A stretch of DNA of 64,000 nt from Scleromatobacter sp964418745 (GCA_964418745.1 CAYQMX010000033.1:1-64000), one strand, 5' to 3'; shown: positions 53,976 to 63,131, counted from the first letter of the stretch. Program-made: numbers and translations. Notes: generated from the letters alone by a model not told the origin.

Positions 53976-55378
53976 CAGATCGGCAGCGCGACCAGGTCGT
54001 GACCTTCGGTCGCGACGACGCGGGCGCGCGTGAACTCGCCCACCTTCAGCTGCTTGGACAGCTTTTCCGGCGGCAGCAGGCGCACGATACCGTCGATCTC
54101 GGGGGCATCGGCGTACGAGCGGCCGACACCGCCCTTGCGGCCCAGCATCGGTGCCTTGTCGACCAGCACCTGCATCGTGGCGCCGACCCGGCGCCGCAGC
54201 CTGGCGGCCGACACCTCCTCGGCGACCGCCATGAAGCGCCCGCGGCGCTCCTCGCGCAGCGCCTGCGGCAGCTGGTCGGCGATCTCGTTGGCAGTGGCGC
54301 CCTCCACCGGCGAGTAGGCGAAGCAGCCGGCGCGGTCGATCTGCGCCTCGCGCAGGAACTGCAGCAGCGTGTCGAACTCCTCTTCCGTCTCGCCCGGAAA
54401 GCCGGCGATGAAGGTGCTGCGGATCACCAGTTCCGGGCACTTCTCGCGCCACCCCTGGATGCGCTCCAGCGTGCGCTCGCCGGTGCCGGGGCGCTTCATG
54501 CGCTTGAGCACGGCCGGGTGGGCGTGCTGGAACGGGATGTCGAGGTAAGGCAGGATGCGTCCGCTGGCCATCAGGTCGATCACGTTGTCGACATGGGGGT
54601 ACGGGTAGACGTAGTGCAGGCGCACCCAGGCGCCATGCTGGGCGGCCAGGTCGCCCAGGCGCTCGCACAGGTCCAGCATGCGCGTCTTGACGGGCTTGCC
54701 GTCCCAGAAGCCGGTGCGGTACTGGACGTCCACGCCATAGGCCGAGGTGTCCTGGCTGACCACCAGCAGTTCCTTGACACCGGCCTCGAACAGGCGCTGC
54801 GCCTCGCCCAGCACGTCGCCGATCGGCCGCGACACCAGGTCGCCGCGCATGCTCGGGATGATGCAGAACGTGCACCGGTGGTTGCAGCCCTCGCTGATCT
54901 TCAGGTACGCGTAATGGCGCGGCGTCAGCTTGATGCCCTGCGGCGGCACCAGGTCGACGAACGGGTCGTGTGGCTTGGGCACGTGCAGGTGGACCGCGTC
55001 CATCACCTCCTGCGTGGCATGCGGACCGGTGACGGCCAGCACCTTCGGGTGGATCTCGCGGATCAGGCTGTCGCCGCCCGCCTTGCCGGGCTTGGCGCCC
55101 AGGCAGCCGGTGACGATCACCTTGCCATTCTCGGCCAACGCCTCGCCGATGGCGTCCAGGCTTTCCTTGACGGCATCGTCGATGAAGCCGCAGGTGTTGA
55201 CCACGACCAGGTCGGCACCCGCGTAGCTCTTGCTGGTGCCGTAGCCCTCCGCGCGCAGTTGCGTGAGGATGAGCTCGGAATCGGTCAGGGCCTTGGGGCA
55301 GCCGAGGGAGACGAAGGCGATGGTCGGTTCCGCCTTGGCCGGCACGGTGGCCAGCGGGGCGTCGAGAGGGGCAGTCAT
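53975..55378 (-). CDS. rimO: ribosomal protein S12 methylthiotransferase
   Basis: 467 residues. An N-terminal UPF0004 domain with three cysteines (SLGCPKAL, VNTCGFID, TGCLGAKPG), a radical SAM core with CNHRCTFCIIPSMRG, and a C-terminal TRAM domain (about 400 onward). It adds a methylthio group to Asp88 of S12 using SAM and two iron-sulfur clusters. Start at 55378 (MTAPLD) or 55396 (MRDNRR). Coupled with metC. Confidence 0.95.
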   Translation of the reverse strand: MTAPLDAPLATVPAKAEPTIAFVSLGCPKALTDSELILTQLRAEGYGTSKSYAGADLVVVNTCGFIDDAVKESLDAIGEALAENGKVIVTGCLGAKPGKAGGDSLIREIHPKVLAVTGPHATQEVMDAVHLHVPKPHDPFVDLVPPQGIKLTPRHYAYLKISEGCNHRCTFCIIPSMRGDLVSRPIGDVLGEAQRLFEAGVKELLVVSQDTSAYGVDVQYRTGFWDGKPVKTRMLDLCERLGDLAAQHGAWVRLHYVYPYPHVDNVIDLMASGRILPYLDIPFQHAHPAVLKRMKRPGTGERTLERIQGWREKCPELVIRSTFIAGFPGETEEEFDTLLQFLREAQIDRAGCFAYSPVEGATANEIADQLPQALREERRGRFMAVAEEVSAARLRRRVGATMQVLVDKAPMLGRKGGVGRSYADAPEIDGIVRLLPPEKLSKQLKVGEFTRARVVATEGHDLVALPI

Positions 55379-55460
55379 CCTGCGATTGTCCCGCATCGCG
55401 CGCGGGGATGGGCGCCCGGGGCCAATCGCCGACGGCGCAGACGGTCAAAAAGCCGCGGTT

Positions 55461-56033
55461 TCAGCGCTTGGCCGGCGGGAACCCCGGGATCGGGAAGATG
55501 GCCTCGCCCGGCTTGGTCATCTGTTCCTGCATCTGCTCGAACAGCTTCTTGGACTGCTCGAGGTAGTTGCCCATCAGGTTCTGCATCATCGGCGCCTGGC
55601 CGCTGATGAGCTTGGTCCAGCCGTCGGGCGTCAGCGCCGCCAGGCCCTGGCCCGGGTCGGCGAAGCGGGTCTGCATCTCGGCCAGCGCCTGCAGGTTCTT
55701 CTCCAGGTACGAGCCCATCACGCCCTGCATCGCGTGGCCGTAGAAGCGGATGATCTGCGCCAGCATCTGGGTGTTGAACATCGGCACGCCGCCGGTCTCT
55801 TCCTCGAGGATGATCTGCAGCAGGATCGCGCGCGTGAGGTCGTCGCCGGACTTGGCGTCGCGCACCTCGAACGGTGCGCCCTCGAGCACCATCTTCTTGA
55901 CGTCGTGCAGCGTGATGTACGAGCTGGTGAGCGTGTCGTAGAGACGCCGGTTGGGGTACTTCTTGAGGATGCGGATGCCCGGGGCCGCGGCCGGATCGGG
56001 ATTGGCCTTGCTGGTGCGACGCGTCGTGACCAT
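55461..56033 (-). CDS. phaR: polyhydroxyalkanoate synthesis repressor
   Basis: 190 residues. IRILKKYPNRRLYDTLTSSYI is the PhaR DNA-binding domain signature, followed by the PHB-accumulation regulatory domain and a helical C-terminus (YLEQSKKLFEQMQEQM). PhaR represses phasin genes and binds PHA granules, so the organism very likely stores PHA. The ATG at 56033 fits the family. Confidence 0.93.
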   Translation of the reverse strand: MVTTRRTSKANPDPAAAPGIRILKKYPNRRLYDTLTSSYITLHDVKKMVLEGAPFEVRDAKSGDDLTRAILLQIILEEETGGVPMFNTQMLAQIIRFYGHAMQGVMGSYLEKNLQALAEMQTRFADPGQGLAALTPDGWTKLISGQAPMMQNLMGNYLEQSKKLFEQMQEQMTKPGEAIFPIPGFPPAKR

Positions 56034-56212
56034 GGAATGTCCCCGTTCGAATGTGTGCGGTGTCGCGACGATTCTAGGTGCGGGGCGCTGCACTGCAGCA
56101 AGGGATTCCCCCGTCCGTTGCGGCGGTGCCGAAGGCCCCGGCGCGCCGCCCGCGCGGCAGGGTCTTCGCGGGCCCTGTACGCTACCCTCACCTTGCACGG
56201 ATCCACGAGCCC

Positions 56213-57607
56213 ATGAGCACCGAGCCACGCATCGAACACGACGCCTGGGGCGACATCCCCGTCCCCGGCGACCACCTGTGGGGCGCGCAGACGCAGCGCT
56301 CCATCGAGCACTTCGCGATCTCCACCGAGCGCATGCCGCCCGAGCTGCTGCATGCGCTCGCGCTGGTCAAGAGCGCCGCGGCGCGCGTCAACGAGCGCAC
56401 CGGGCTGCTGGCCGCCGCCAAGGCGGACGCGATCGCGCGCGCCGCCGCCGAGGTGGTCGAGGGCCGCTGGGAGGCCGAGTTCCCGCTGGCGGTCTGGCAG
56501 ACCGGCTCGGGCACGCAGAGCAACATGAACATGAACGAGGTGCTGGCCAACCGCGCGTCGCAGCTGCTGGGCGGCCCCCCGGGCCTGAAGCGCCTGGTGC
56601 ACCCGAACGACGAGGTCAACCTGGGCCAGTCGTCCAACGACGTGTTCCCGACCGCGATGCACGTGGCCGCCGTGCAGGGCATCGCGCAGCACGTCATCCC
56701 CGCGCTGCAGGGCCTGCGCGCCACGCTGGACGCGAAGTCGCGTGCCTTCGCGGACATCGTCAAGATCGGCCGCACCCACCTGCAGGACGCCACGCCGCTG
56801 ACGCTCGGCCAGGAGATCTCCGGCTGGGTGGCGCAGCTCGACCAGTCCGAGCGCCAGCTGATGGCGGTGCTGCCCGACCTGCGCGAGCTGGCGCTCGGCG
56901 GCACGGCCGTGGGCACCGGCCTGAACACGCCCGCCGCCTTCGGCGTCGACGTCGCCGCCGAGCTCGATCGCATGACCGGACTGGGCTTCGTCACCGCGCC
57001 CAACAAGTTCGCCGCGCTCGCCGCCCACGACGCGGTCGTGCGCGCCCACGGTGCGCTCAAGGCGCTGGCCGTGGCGCTGACCAAGATCGCCAACGACGTG
57101 CGCTGGCTCGCCAGCGGCCCGCGCAGCGGCCTGGGCGAGCTGCAGATCCCGGAAAACGAACCCGGCAGCTCGATCATGCCGGGCAAGGTCAACCCGACGC
57201 AGTGCGAGGCGCTGACGATGCTGTGCTGCCAGGTGTTCGGCAACGACGTCGCCGTGACGATGGCGGGCGCCAGCGGCAACTTCGAGCTCAACGTCTACAA
57301 GCCGGTGATGATCCACAACCTGCTGCAAAGCGTGCGGCTGCTGGCCGACGGCATGCGCGGCTTCGACCGCCACTGCGCGCAGGGCATCGAGCCGCGCCGC
57401 GACCGCATCGCCGAGCTGCTGCGCAACTCGCTGATGCTGGTGACCGCGCTGAACCCGCACATCGGCTACGACGCGGCGGCGCAGATCGCCCGGACGGCGC
57501 ACGCGCAGGGCCTGGCCCTGCGCGACGCGGCGATCGCCTCGGGCAAGCTCACGGGCGAGCAGTTCGACGCGTGGGTGCGCGCCGAGGACATGGTGCGTCC
57601 CGGCTGA
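56213..57607 (+). CDS. fumC: fumarate hydratase class II
   Basis: 464 residues of the oxygen-stable fumarase. TGSGTQSNMNMNEVLANRA, the Thr-His pair in GRTHLQDATP, and the signature GSSIMPGKVNPTQCEALTM (catalytic Ser loop) are all present. Interconverts fumarate and malate. Start ATG at 56213; the stop is 3 bases from the convergent gene's stop. Confidence 0.96.
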   Translation: MSTEPRIEHDAWGDIPVPGDHLWGAQTQRSIEHFAISTERMPPELLHALALVKSAAARVNERTGLLAAAKADAIARAAAEVVEGRWEAEFPLAVWQTGSGTQSNMNMNEVLANRASQLLGGPPGLKRLVHPNDEVNLGQSSNDVFPTAMHVAAVQGIAQHVIPALQGLRATLDAKSRAFADIVKIGRTHLQDATPLTLGQEISGWVAQLDQSERQLMAVLPDLRELALGGTAVGTGLNTPAAFGVDVAAELDRMTGLGFVTAPNKFAALAAHDAVVRAHGALKALAVALTKIANDVRWLASGPRSGLGELQIPENEPGSSIMPGKVNPTQCEALTMLCCQVFGNDVAVTMAGASGNFELNVYKPVMIHNLLQSVRLLADGMRGFDRHCAQGIEPRRDRIAELLRNSLMLVTALNPHIGYDAAAQIARTAHAQGLALRDAAIASGKLTGEQFDAWVRAEDMVRPG

Positions 57608-57610
57608 TTC

Positions 57611-58378
57611 CTAGCCCTGCGGCTGCAGCGTCTTGACCACGCGCTGCTCGCCGCGCTCGCCGGCGCCGCTGCTCGACACGTGGTTCTCGCTGCGCAGCGC
57701 CAGCAGCCGGTCGCCGACCACCGCGTAGGTGCTGCTGGAATCGTCCACCGCATCGAAGCTGACGACGATGAAGGCGCGCCCCTTGACCGCCACATGCGTC
57801 TCGCTGGCCAGCGGCGTGCCGTCGGCGCCGATCCACACCGACAGCGTGCCGTCGAACTCCTTGACGTACTTGCGCTGCTGCTCGGGCAGCTTGCTGACCG
57901 GCACCGTGAAGGTCAGCAGGCGCGCCGGCTTGCCGGCGAAGCTGTCGGCCTTCTCGGCCTTGAACACCGATTCGTCGAGGCCGCGCGACAGGGCCTGCGC
58001 GGCCGACACCATGGGCAGCACCTCCGCCGAATCGAGCCGGGCCAGGGCCCACACCGTGGGCGTACGGGCCTTGGCGTCGCGCACCAGCTGGCGCGCCTCG
58101 GCATCCATGCGCGCCAGCGTGTCCCGGGCGTAGAGCAGTTGCAGGCCACGGGCGCCGTCCTCCAGCGTCAGGCTGGCCTGTCCCAGCTTCTCGAACGCGT
58201 CGGCGCCGTCGCCGCGACGCTCCATCGTCCGGACGTCCAGCGTCGCCTTCAGCGGCGTCTGCGCCTGCAGCCGCGCGAGCGCGGCCTTCAGGTCGGACAG
58301 GCCGTCGGCCCGGGCCGCGGACGCAGTGACGGCGAGAACGGCCACGAGGGTCCAGGAACGAACGAGGGTCGGTTTCAT
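57611..58378 (-). CDS. exported protein of unknown function
   Basis: 255 residues with a signal peptide (to AARAD, about residue 25). The mature part begins GLSDLKAALARLQAQTPLKATLDVRTMER and alternates helices with beta strands (GTLSVWIGADGTPLASETHVAVKGRAF), faintly like periplasmic proteins that handle lipoproteins. No family named. The ATG at 58378 is chosen for the signal peptide that follows. Confidence 0.7.
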   Translation of the reverse strand: MKPTLVRSWTLVAVLAVTASAARADGLSDLKAALARLQAQTPLKATLDVRTMERRGDGADAFEKLGQASLTLEDGARGLQLLYARDTLARMDAEARQLVRDAKARTPTVWALARLDSAEVLPMVSAAQALSRGLDESVFKAEKADSFAGKPARLLTFTVPVSKLPEQQRKYVKEFDGTLSVWIGADGTPLASETHVAVKGRAFIVVSFDAVDDSSSTYAVVGDRLLALRSENHVSSSGAGERGEQRVVKTLQPQG

Positions 58379-58489
58379 GGGGCGGGTCCGGTGGGAATCC
58401 ATGGGGCTCATCGTAGCGGGCATGCGTTGCAATGGTGTTGCCGCAGGGCCGGAATCGACGGCCCGTCGCGAGGCCGCGGGGCCACGGAC

Positions 58490-58661
58490 AAAGAAAAAGC
58501 CCCGAACAACTTGCGTCGTTCGGGGCTGACTTTGAATGAAGCGGCTTCCTTGCAGGCAGCCGCCAGATTCGTTCCTGGCCTCTTGTGCCGGTACACCCTC
58601 TTGCGTGGTTTCCCGTGGGGCCTTGCCATCGCTCGTCATAGGACGAACGCGACATGGATTT
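58490..58661 (-). ncRNA. structured small RNA, copy A (no promoter of its own)
   Basis: On the minus strand this follows a truncated tRNA-Val with no gap and ends in a terminator (stem 58498-58510 with 58515-58527, loop GCAA, then T run). It is about 75-80% identical to copy B at 60148-60310 and keeps each helix: CGTTCGTC-CTAT-GACGAGCG, GTGT-ACCG-GCAC, GCGGCT...AGCCGC, and the terminator. Sequence differences mostly fall in pairs that restore base pairing. Copy A lacks the first hairpin and promoter of copy B, so it may be silent or depend on upstream transcription. No known RNA family is recognised. Confidence 0.6.
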
Positions 58662-58713
58662 TGGTAGGCGCGATTGGACTCGAACCAACGACCCCCACCA
58701 TGTCAAGGTGGGC
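58662..58713 (-). tRNA. truncated tRNA-Val(GAC), 3' part only (attachment-site remnant)
   Basis: Minus strand: anticodon arm CCACC-TTGACAT-GGTGG (anticodon GAC), T arm GTTGG-TTCGAGT-CCAAT, and CGCGCCT-A-CCA at the 3' end with CCA encoded. The D arm and the 5' acceptor strand are missing; the sequence beyond 58713 shows no tRNA features. It cannot work as a tRNA. The integrase gene 136 bases away makes an att site the natural explanation. Confidence 0.75.
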
Positions 58714-58848
58714 ATCCGACGTCCAGGTACGTCCATATTCGTCTCATTCTCATAGGTAACTTGTCCAAACCCGTGCAAGGAAGTTCCGCTAAGATTGCCA
58801 CACTTTTACCTCAATTTGCCATACCAATGCCACACCCGGAGCCCCGTC

Positions 58849-60072
58849 ATGGCGACGAGAATCGACACCGTTGATGCCCGAGAAAGGCTCAAGCCCCGGG
58901 ACGAACCCTACTGGACGCGGGCCGCCGCCGGATGCCACCTCGGCTTCCGCAAGATGACCAGTTCATCGGTCGGCGCATGGATCGCCAAATACCGCGGAGA
59001 CGATGGAGCACGCCGGACGAAGAGCTTCGGCGAGTTCGAGAACTTGCCGAAGTCGCAGCGTTTTGACGCGGCGATGAACGCCGCCGATGCATGGTTCGAG
59101 CACCTGGGCAAAGGTGGCTCGTCTGAAGCCGTCACAGTGGAGATGGCATGCGCTCGCTACGTCAGGCATTTGCGGGAAACCAAACCGTCCAAACCGCTGA
59201 CGGCCTACGCCAGGGCTCGACGCAGGACGACCGATACCATGACCGTGCCGGCCGCCGACGACGCAGAAAAGCGCTTCAAGAGCTACGTCCTTGATCAACC
59301 CAGGTTTGCAGCGACCGAACTCGCGAAGTTGACTCCGACGATGATTGGCGACTGGCGTGCTCGCCTTCGCAATCGCGCAACCCGGAGCGGCGGCAATCGA
59401 GGCGAAAAGCGCACGGGTTCCAGTCTCAACCGGGACATGACGCCGTTTCGCGCGGCGCTGAATCTTGCCTACGATGAGCAGCTCGTGACGAGCGATTTCG
59501 CGTGGCGAGGCAAGCTGCGACCCATCAAGGACGCGGACCGCCAGCGCGAGTTGTACATCGACAAGGATCAGCGCCGCGCGCTGATAGGCAACGCCCCGCA
59601 GCCGCTGTCCAGCTTCCTGCATGGCTTGTCGTTGCTGCCCCTGCGCCCAGGCGCCTTGGCTGCCCTGACCGTCGCGAACTTCGACAGGCAGCGCGGCCTG
59701 CTGGTCGTTGGCAAGGACAAGAATGGCAAGGAACGTACGCTCAAACTGCCAGCATCCGCCATCGAATTCTTCAGCGAAGTGGCAGCTGACAAGGTGCCAG
59801 CAGCGCCGCTGTTCCAGCGGCCCGAGGGGATTGCCTGGAACAAGGATTCGTGGAAAGGCCCCATCAGGGAGGCGGTCGCCCGCGCCAAGCTGCCTGCTGA
59901 CACCACGGCCTACACCTTGCGCCATTCGACGATCAGCGACCTTGTGCACGGCGGCCTGGACCTGCTCACGGTCGCGCAGATCAGCGGAACAAGCGTGAGG
60001 ATGATCGAGAAACACTACGGACATCTGCGCGGCGACTTAGCGGCCGAGGCGTTGGCCAGGCTGGCGCTTTAG
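58849..60072 (+). CDS. tyrosine-type site-specific integrase
   Basis: 407 residues. Arm-type and core-binding domains (about 1-235) are followed by the catalytic domain with Arg266 (LLPLRPGAL), Arg358-His359 (YTLRHS, with Tyr in place of the first His) and the nucleophile Tyr390 (EKHYGHL). It would integrate a genomic island or prophage at the adjacent tRNA-Val. GGAG lies before the ATG at 58849. The codon use is less GC-rich than in the neighbours, a sign of foreign origin. No other phage gene is seen. Confidence 0.9.
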   Translation: MATRIDTVDARERLKPRDEPYWTRAAAGCHLGFRKMTSSSVGAWIAKYRGDDGARRTKSFGEFENLPKSQRFDAAMNAADAWFEHLGKGGSSEAVTVEMACARYVRHLRETKPSKPLTAYARARRRTTDTMTVPAADDAEKRFKSYVLDQPRFAATELAKLTPTMIGDWRARLRNRATRSGGNRGEKRTGSSLNRDMTPFRAALNLAYDEQLVTSDFAWRGKLRPIKDADRQRELYIDKDQRRALIGNAPQPLSSFLHGLSLLPLRPGALAALTVANFDRQRGLLVVGKDKNGKERTLKLPASAIEFFSEVAADKVPAAPLFQRPEGIAWNKDSWKGPIREAVARAKLPADTTAYTLRHSTISDLVHGGLDLLTVAQISGTSVRMIEKHYGHLRGDLAAEALARLAL

Positions 60073-60091
60073 ACCGCAACCACAAGCCACC

Positions 60092-60120
60092 TTGGCAGAT
60101 CCCGAACAGCATGCTAGAAT
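60092..60120 (+). promoter_or_regulatory. sigma-70-type promoter for small RNA copy B
   Basis: TTGGCA (60092-60097), 17 bases, TAGAAT (60115-60120). Expected start of transcription near 60127. One of the best vegetative promoters visible in the window. Confidence 0.7.
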
Positions 60121-60126
60121 TAAATG

Positions 60127-60310
60127 CTGCGCTCGACTGAGGTCGAGACAAACAAATCCGTGTCGCACTCGCCCTATGGCGGTGATGGCAAGGCCCCACG
60201 GGAAACCACGCAAGAGGGTGCACCGGTACAAGAGGCCAGGAAAGAATTTGGCGAGTTTCTCGCTTCATTCACATCAGCCCCGATCAGCGCAAGCTGGTCG
60301 GGGCTTTTTT
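60127..60310 (+). ncRNA. structured small RNA, copy B (own promoter and terminator)
   Basis: About 184 nucleotides between a good promoter and a strong terminator. Hairpins: CTCGAC-TGAG-GTCGAG (60132-60147); CGCC-CTAT-GGCG extended by CAC/GTG (60166-60184); GTGC-ACCG-GTAC (60218-60229); GCGAG-TTT-CTCGC (60251-60263) framed by GAAT/ATTC; then the terminator. A highly conserved unpaired core lies at about 60185-60217. Copy A on the other side of the integrase keeps the same helices with compensatory changes. A 23-residue reading frame in the core is judged accidental because the copies differ at amino-acid-changing sites. Confidence 0.65.
60276..60310 (+). terminator. intrinsic terminator of small RNA copy B
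   Basis: AGCCCCGATCAGC (60276-60288), loop GCAA, GCTGGTCGGGGCT (60293-60305), then T to 60310: a 13-pair stem with a GNRA-type loop. Confidence 0.85.
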
Positions 60311-60466
60311 CTGGTTCATCGTCGATCTGCGGGGACGACATGGGTGCAGTCATGGGGCACACCTGTCGATTTGAAGAGCCGCGCTTGAATCGTTGATCCG
60401 TTCTCGAGGCGCCCGGTCTACAGTGTTGCTCCGCCCCCCCGGGCGCGCCGCCCTGGAGCCTGCCTG

Positions 60467-61441
60467 ATGAACAACCTGCCCGTGGTGGACCTGTTGAACC
60501 CAAGCGATCGCGTGGCCGAACACATCGGCCAGGCCTGCCGGGCGCATGGCTTCTTCTACCTGGTCAAGCACGGCGTGGACGAGGCGCTGGCGCAACGACT
60601 GGAGGCGCTCGGGCACGCGTTCTTCGCGCTGCCGAAAGACGTCAAGCAGCGCTACGCGATGAAGCTCGGCGGCCCGGCGTGGCGCGGCTGGTTTCCACTC
60701 GGCGGCGAGCTGACCTCGGGCCGGCCGGACTGGAAGGAAGGCCTGTACTTCGGTACCGAACTGGACGACGACCACCCGCGGGTGCGCGCAGGCGTGCCGC
60801 TGCACGGGCGCAACCTGATTCCGGGCGACGAGGTGCTGCCGGGCTTCCGCGATGCCATCCTCGAGTACATCGCCCAGGTCACCCGGCTCGGGCACCGGGT
60901 CGTGGCAGCCATCGCCCGCTCGCTCGGGCTGCCTGACGGCTATTTCGAGCAACGCTACACCGCCGACCCGCTGGTGCTTTTCCGAATCTTCCAGTATCCG
61001 AGCTTGGCGGTACCCGAAGGGATCGACGCCCGGCATGGCGTGGGCGAGCACACCGACTACGGCCTGCTCACGCTGCTGCGCCAGGACGATGTCGGTGGCC
61101 TGCAGGTGCGCACAAGCGACGGCTGGATCGAGGCGCCTCCGCTTCCGGCCTCGTTCGTCTGCAACATCGGCGACATGCTCGACCGCATCAGCGGCGGGCT
61201 TTACCGCAGCACGCCGCACCGGGTGCGACTCAACACCAGCGGTCGGCATCGGCTCTCGATGCCCCTGTTTTTCGACCCCGACTTTGCCACCCGCGTCGAG
61301 CCGATCCGCACGCCGGAAATCGACGACCTCGCGACGCGCTGGGACGGCGCCAGCGTGCACGCATTCGAGGGCAGCTACGGCGACTATGTGCTGGCCAAGG
61401 TCGGCAAGGTGTTCCCGGTGTTGAGGCGCACGGTACTCTAG
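60467..61441 (+). CDS. 2-oxoglutarate/Fe(II) oxygenase, isopenicillin N synthase-like
   Basis: 324 residues. The N-terminal DIOX_N part begins LPVVDLLNP with CRAHGFFYLVKHGV; the C-terminal jelly roll supplies the iron ligands His195, Asp197 (GEHTDYGLLTLL) and His251 (STPHRV), and Arg262-x-Ser264 (HRLSMPLFF) binds 2-oxoglutarate. It hydroxylates or oxidises a small molecule; the substrate is not evident. Monocistronic. It may be cargo of the island or native chromosome. Confidence 0.9.
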   Translation: MNNLPVVDLLNPSDRVAEHIGQACRAHGFFYLVKHGVDEALAQRLEALGHAFFALPKDVKQRYAMKLGGPAWRGWFPLGGELTSGRPDWKEGLYFGTELDDDHPRVRAGVPLHGRNLIPGDEVLPGFRDAILEYIAQVTRLGHRVVAAIARSLGLPDGYFEQRYTADPLVLFRIFQYPSLAVPEGIDARHGVGEHTDYGLLTLLRQDDVGGLQVRTSDGWIEAPPLPASFVCNIGDMLDRISGGLYRSTPHRVRLNTSGRHRLSMPLFFDPDFATRVEPIRTPEIDDLATRWDGASVHAFEGSYGDYVLAKVGKVFPVLRRTVL

Positions 61442-61622
61442 CTGCCCGCTCCGCCCCTCGCGCCAGGCCGCATCCTTGCGCAATCTGATGCGGCTACGAC
61501 GCGCCTCCATTCCGGCTCGGGAACCTTGCAGGCGGCCCAACTGGCTCAGGGCATCTCAGCCTTCAACCAGAGCACGGCAAGGCTGGCATCGCCGTGGAAT
61601 GAGCACGCCAGCACGCCCTTGA

Positions 61623-63119
61623 TCATCGCTGCGCGGTGGTCGCGGCAGCGGGGCCGACGGCCGTGCGCAAATCAGCCAGCGTCACTGCACGCGGCCCATG
61701 CAAGGCGGCAATCTGGGTCACATCGAGCTTGAGCCGCAGGATGTTCTGGTAAAGGTTGACCGTGTACGGGCTGGCGGGTGCCGGCACGGGCGCATTGGCC
61801 GCCGCGGGCGTGTAGGCATCGGCTTCGACCAGGATCTTCTCGGCCGGCAGGTAAACCAGTGCAAAGGCATCGTTGTGCCCATTGCCGGCGATCTCGTCGA
61901 TCTCGATGGCGCGTTGGCCATCGGTGAGCACATGCTTGCCGGAGAACGTCTCGAAGCGAGCCGGCTTGCCCGAGGTCGAAAGGCGATCGGGGTTGAGCGT
62001 ACGGGGCGCTGCCCAGGCAGCTTCGAGGTAGGGCTTGTTGGCGGCCAGCGTGACGACGGTCGCGCCCTCATCGACCAGCGTGCGAAGCCCGCCCGAGTGA
62101 TCGAAGTGCACGTGGGTGTTCACCACGTACTTGATCGGCTTGCCGGGCGCGATCTCGCGCGCCTTGGCGATCACGGCGAGCGAGCGCGCTTCGTTCAACG
62201 GCGCCTCGACCAGCACGAGGTGGTCGCGCTGCTCGATCAGCACGCTGTGGTGGGTGCCCCCGGTGAGGTAGTACACGCCGTCGGCGAGCTTGTTCGACGT
62301 GACCGTGACCGCTGGCGGCCGGGCTGCGGCCACTTCGGCCGGGACGGCCAAATCGAGCGCGGGGTTGCGCTGGACCGTCGACACCTGGATGTCCAGTACG
62401 GGAAAGCCCCCTTCGCTGCGCACGATGTGCGCAGGAAACTGCAGGCCGCCGAAGTCCTGGTAGTCGGAGAACAGCGTCTCGACCAAGGTGTCACCCAGCA
62501 CCGGGTTGTCGATCCAGGTCTGTACGCGTTCGACTTGGCCCCGGCCATTGAGCAGGCCCACGTAGCGCGCCTTGCCGCCCACGCTGAACGAGACTTCGGT
62601 GCCGTCGCGGGTAGCGCGCGTGCTGGCCTGATTCGCCAGGGCGGCCCTCACGAAACCTTGCGGCGTGGCCCAGATTTCCGCTGCGCGCTCTTCGACTGCA
62701 GCCGGCTGTGCGGTGGCTGGTGCGGCAGGCGCGCCCGTCGGCGCGACGGCGCGATTCCACGCCTGGTTGCCGACCACATATTGGTCGACCGACTGATCGA
62801 CCGCCGCGGGCCGCTCGCGCCCCGGCTCGTTGATCTGGCGACGCGTGATCTGCACGCGAGCGGCCTGGGTGGCGTAGTCGATGTCGGCGTGGAAGCGGCT
62901 GACGGCGAACGCCGGCCAGGCGGCACCGGGGGCCGGCGCCTGGCCGAACTGGAACCAGCGGCCGGTGCCGTCGACGGAGATGGCCGGCGTGTCGGAGGCC
63001 TTCAGGGCTTCGGCCGAAACGGCAAGCGAGACCGGCTGCACGGAGGCGCAGGAGATCAGCGTGAACACCCCCGCCGGCAGCGCGGCCAGGCGAAGAACTC
63101 GGATCAATTTGTCGGTCAT
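61623..63119 (-). CDS. metallo-beta-lactamase-fold hydrolase, exported
   Basis: 498 residues. The N-terminus RVLRLAALPAGVFTLISCAS looks like a signal peptide, possibly of a lipoprotein. The first half is a poorly recognised beta-rich part; the MBL domain from about residue 270 has THVHFDHSGGLRTL (the HxHxDH zinc motif) and the later GNGHNDAFALVYLP histidine. Related proteins hydrolyse esters, lactones or alkyl sulfates. Substrate unknown. Confidence 0.83.
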   Translation of the reverse strand: MTDKLIRVLRLAALPAGVFTLISCASVQPVSLAVSAEALKASDTPAISVDGTGRWFQFGQAPAPGAAWPAFAVSRFHADIDYATQAARVQITRRQINEPGRERPAAVDQSVDQYVVGNQAWNRAVAPTGAPAAPATAQPAAVEERAAEIWATPQGFVRAALANQASTRATRDGTEVSFSVGGKARYVGLLNGRGQVERVQTWIDNPVLGDTLVETLFSDYQDFGGLQFPAHIVRSEGGFPVLDIQVSTVQRNPALDLAVPAEVAAARPPAVTVTSNKLADGVYYLTGGTHHSVLIEQRDHLVLVEAPLNEARSLAVIAKAREIAPGKPIKYVVNTHVHFDHSGGLRTLVDEGATVVTLAANKPYLEAAWAAPRTLNPDRLSTSGKPARFETFSGKHVLTDGQRAIEIDEIAGNGHNDAFALVYLPAEKILVEADAYTPAAANAPVPAPASPYTVNLYQNILRLKLDVTQIAALHGPRAVTLADLRTAVGPAAATTAQR

Positions 63120-63131
63120 GAGGCCCCCAGA

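Noticed and set aside
58662..58713. Functional tRNA-Val
   Set aside because: The D arm and 5' acceptor strand are missing; only the anticodon arm, T arm and 3' end remain.
60184..60252. A conserved 23-residue peptide (MARPHGKPRKRV...) in both small RNA copies
   Set aside because: Three of the four differences in this stretch change the amino acid, while two of them together preserve an RNA hairpin. That favours RNA over protein.
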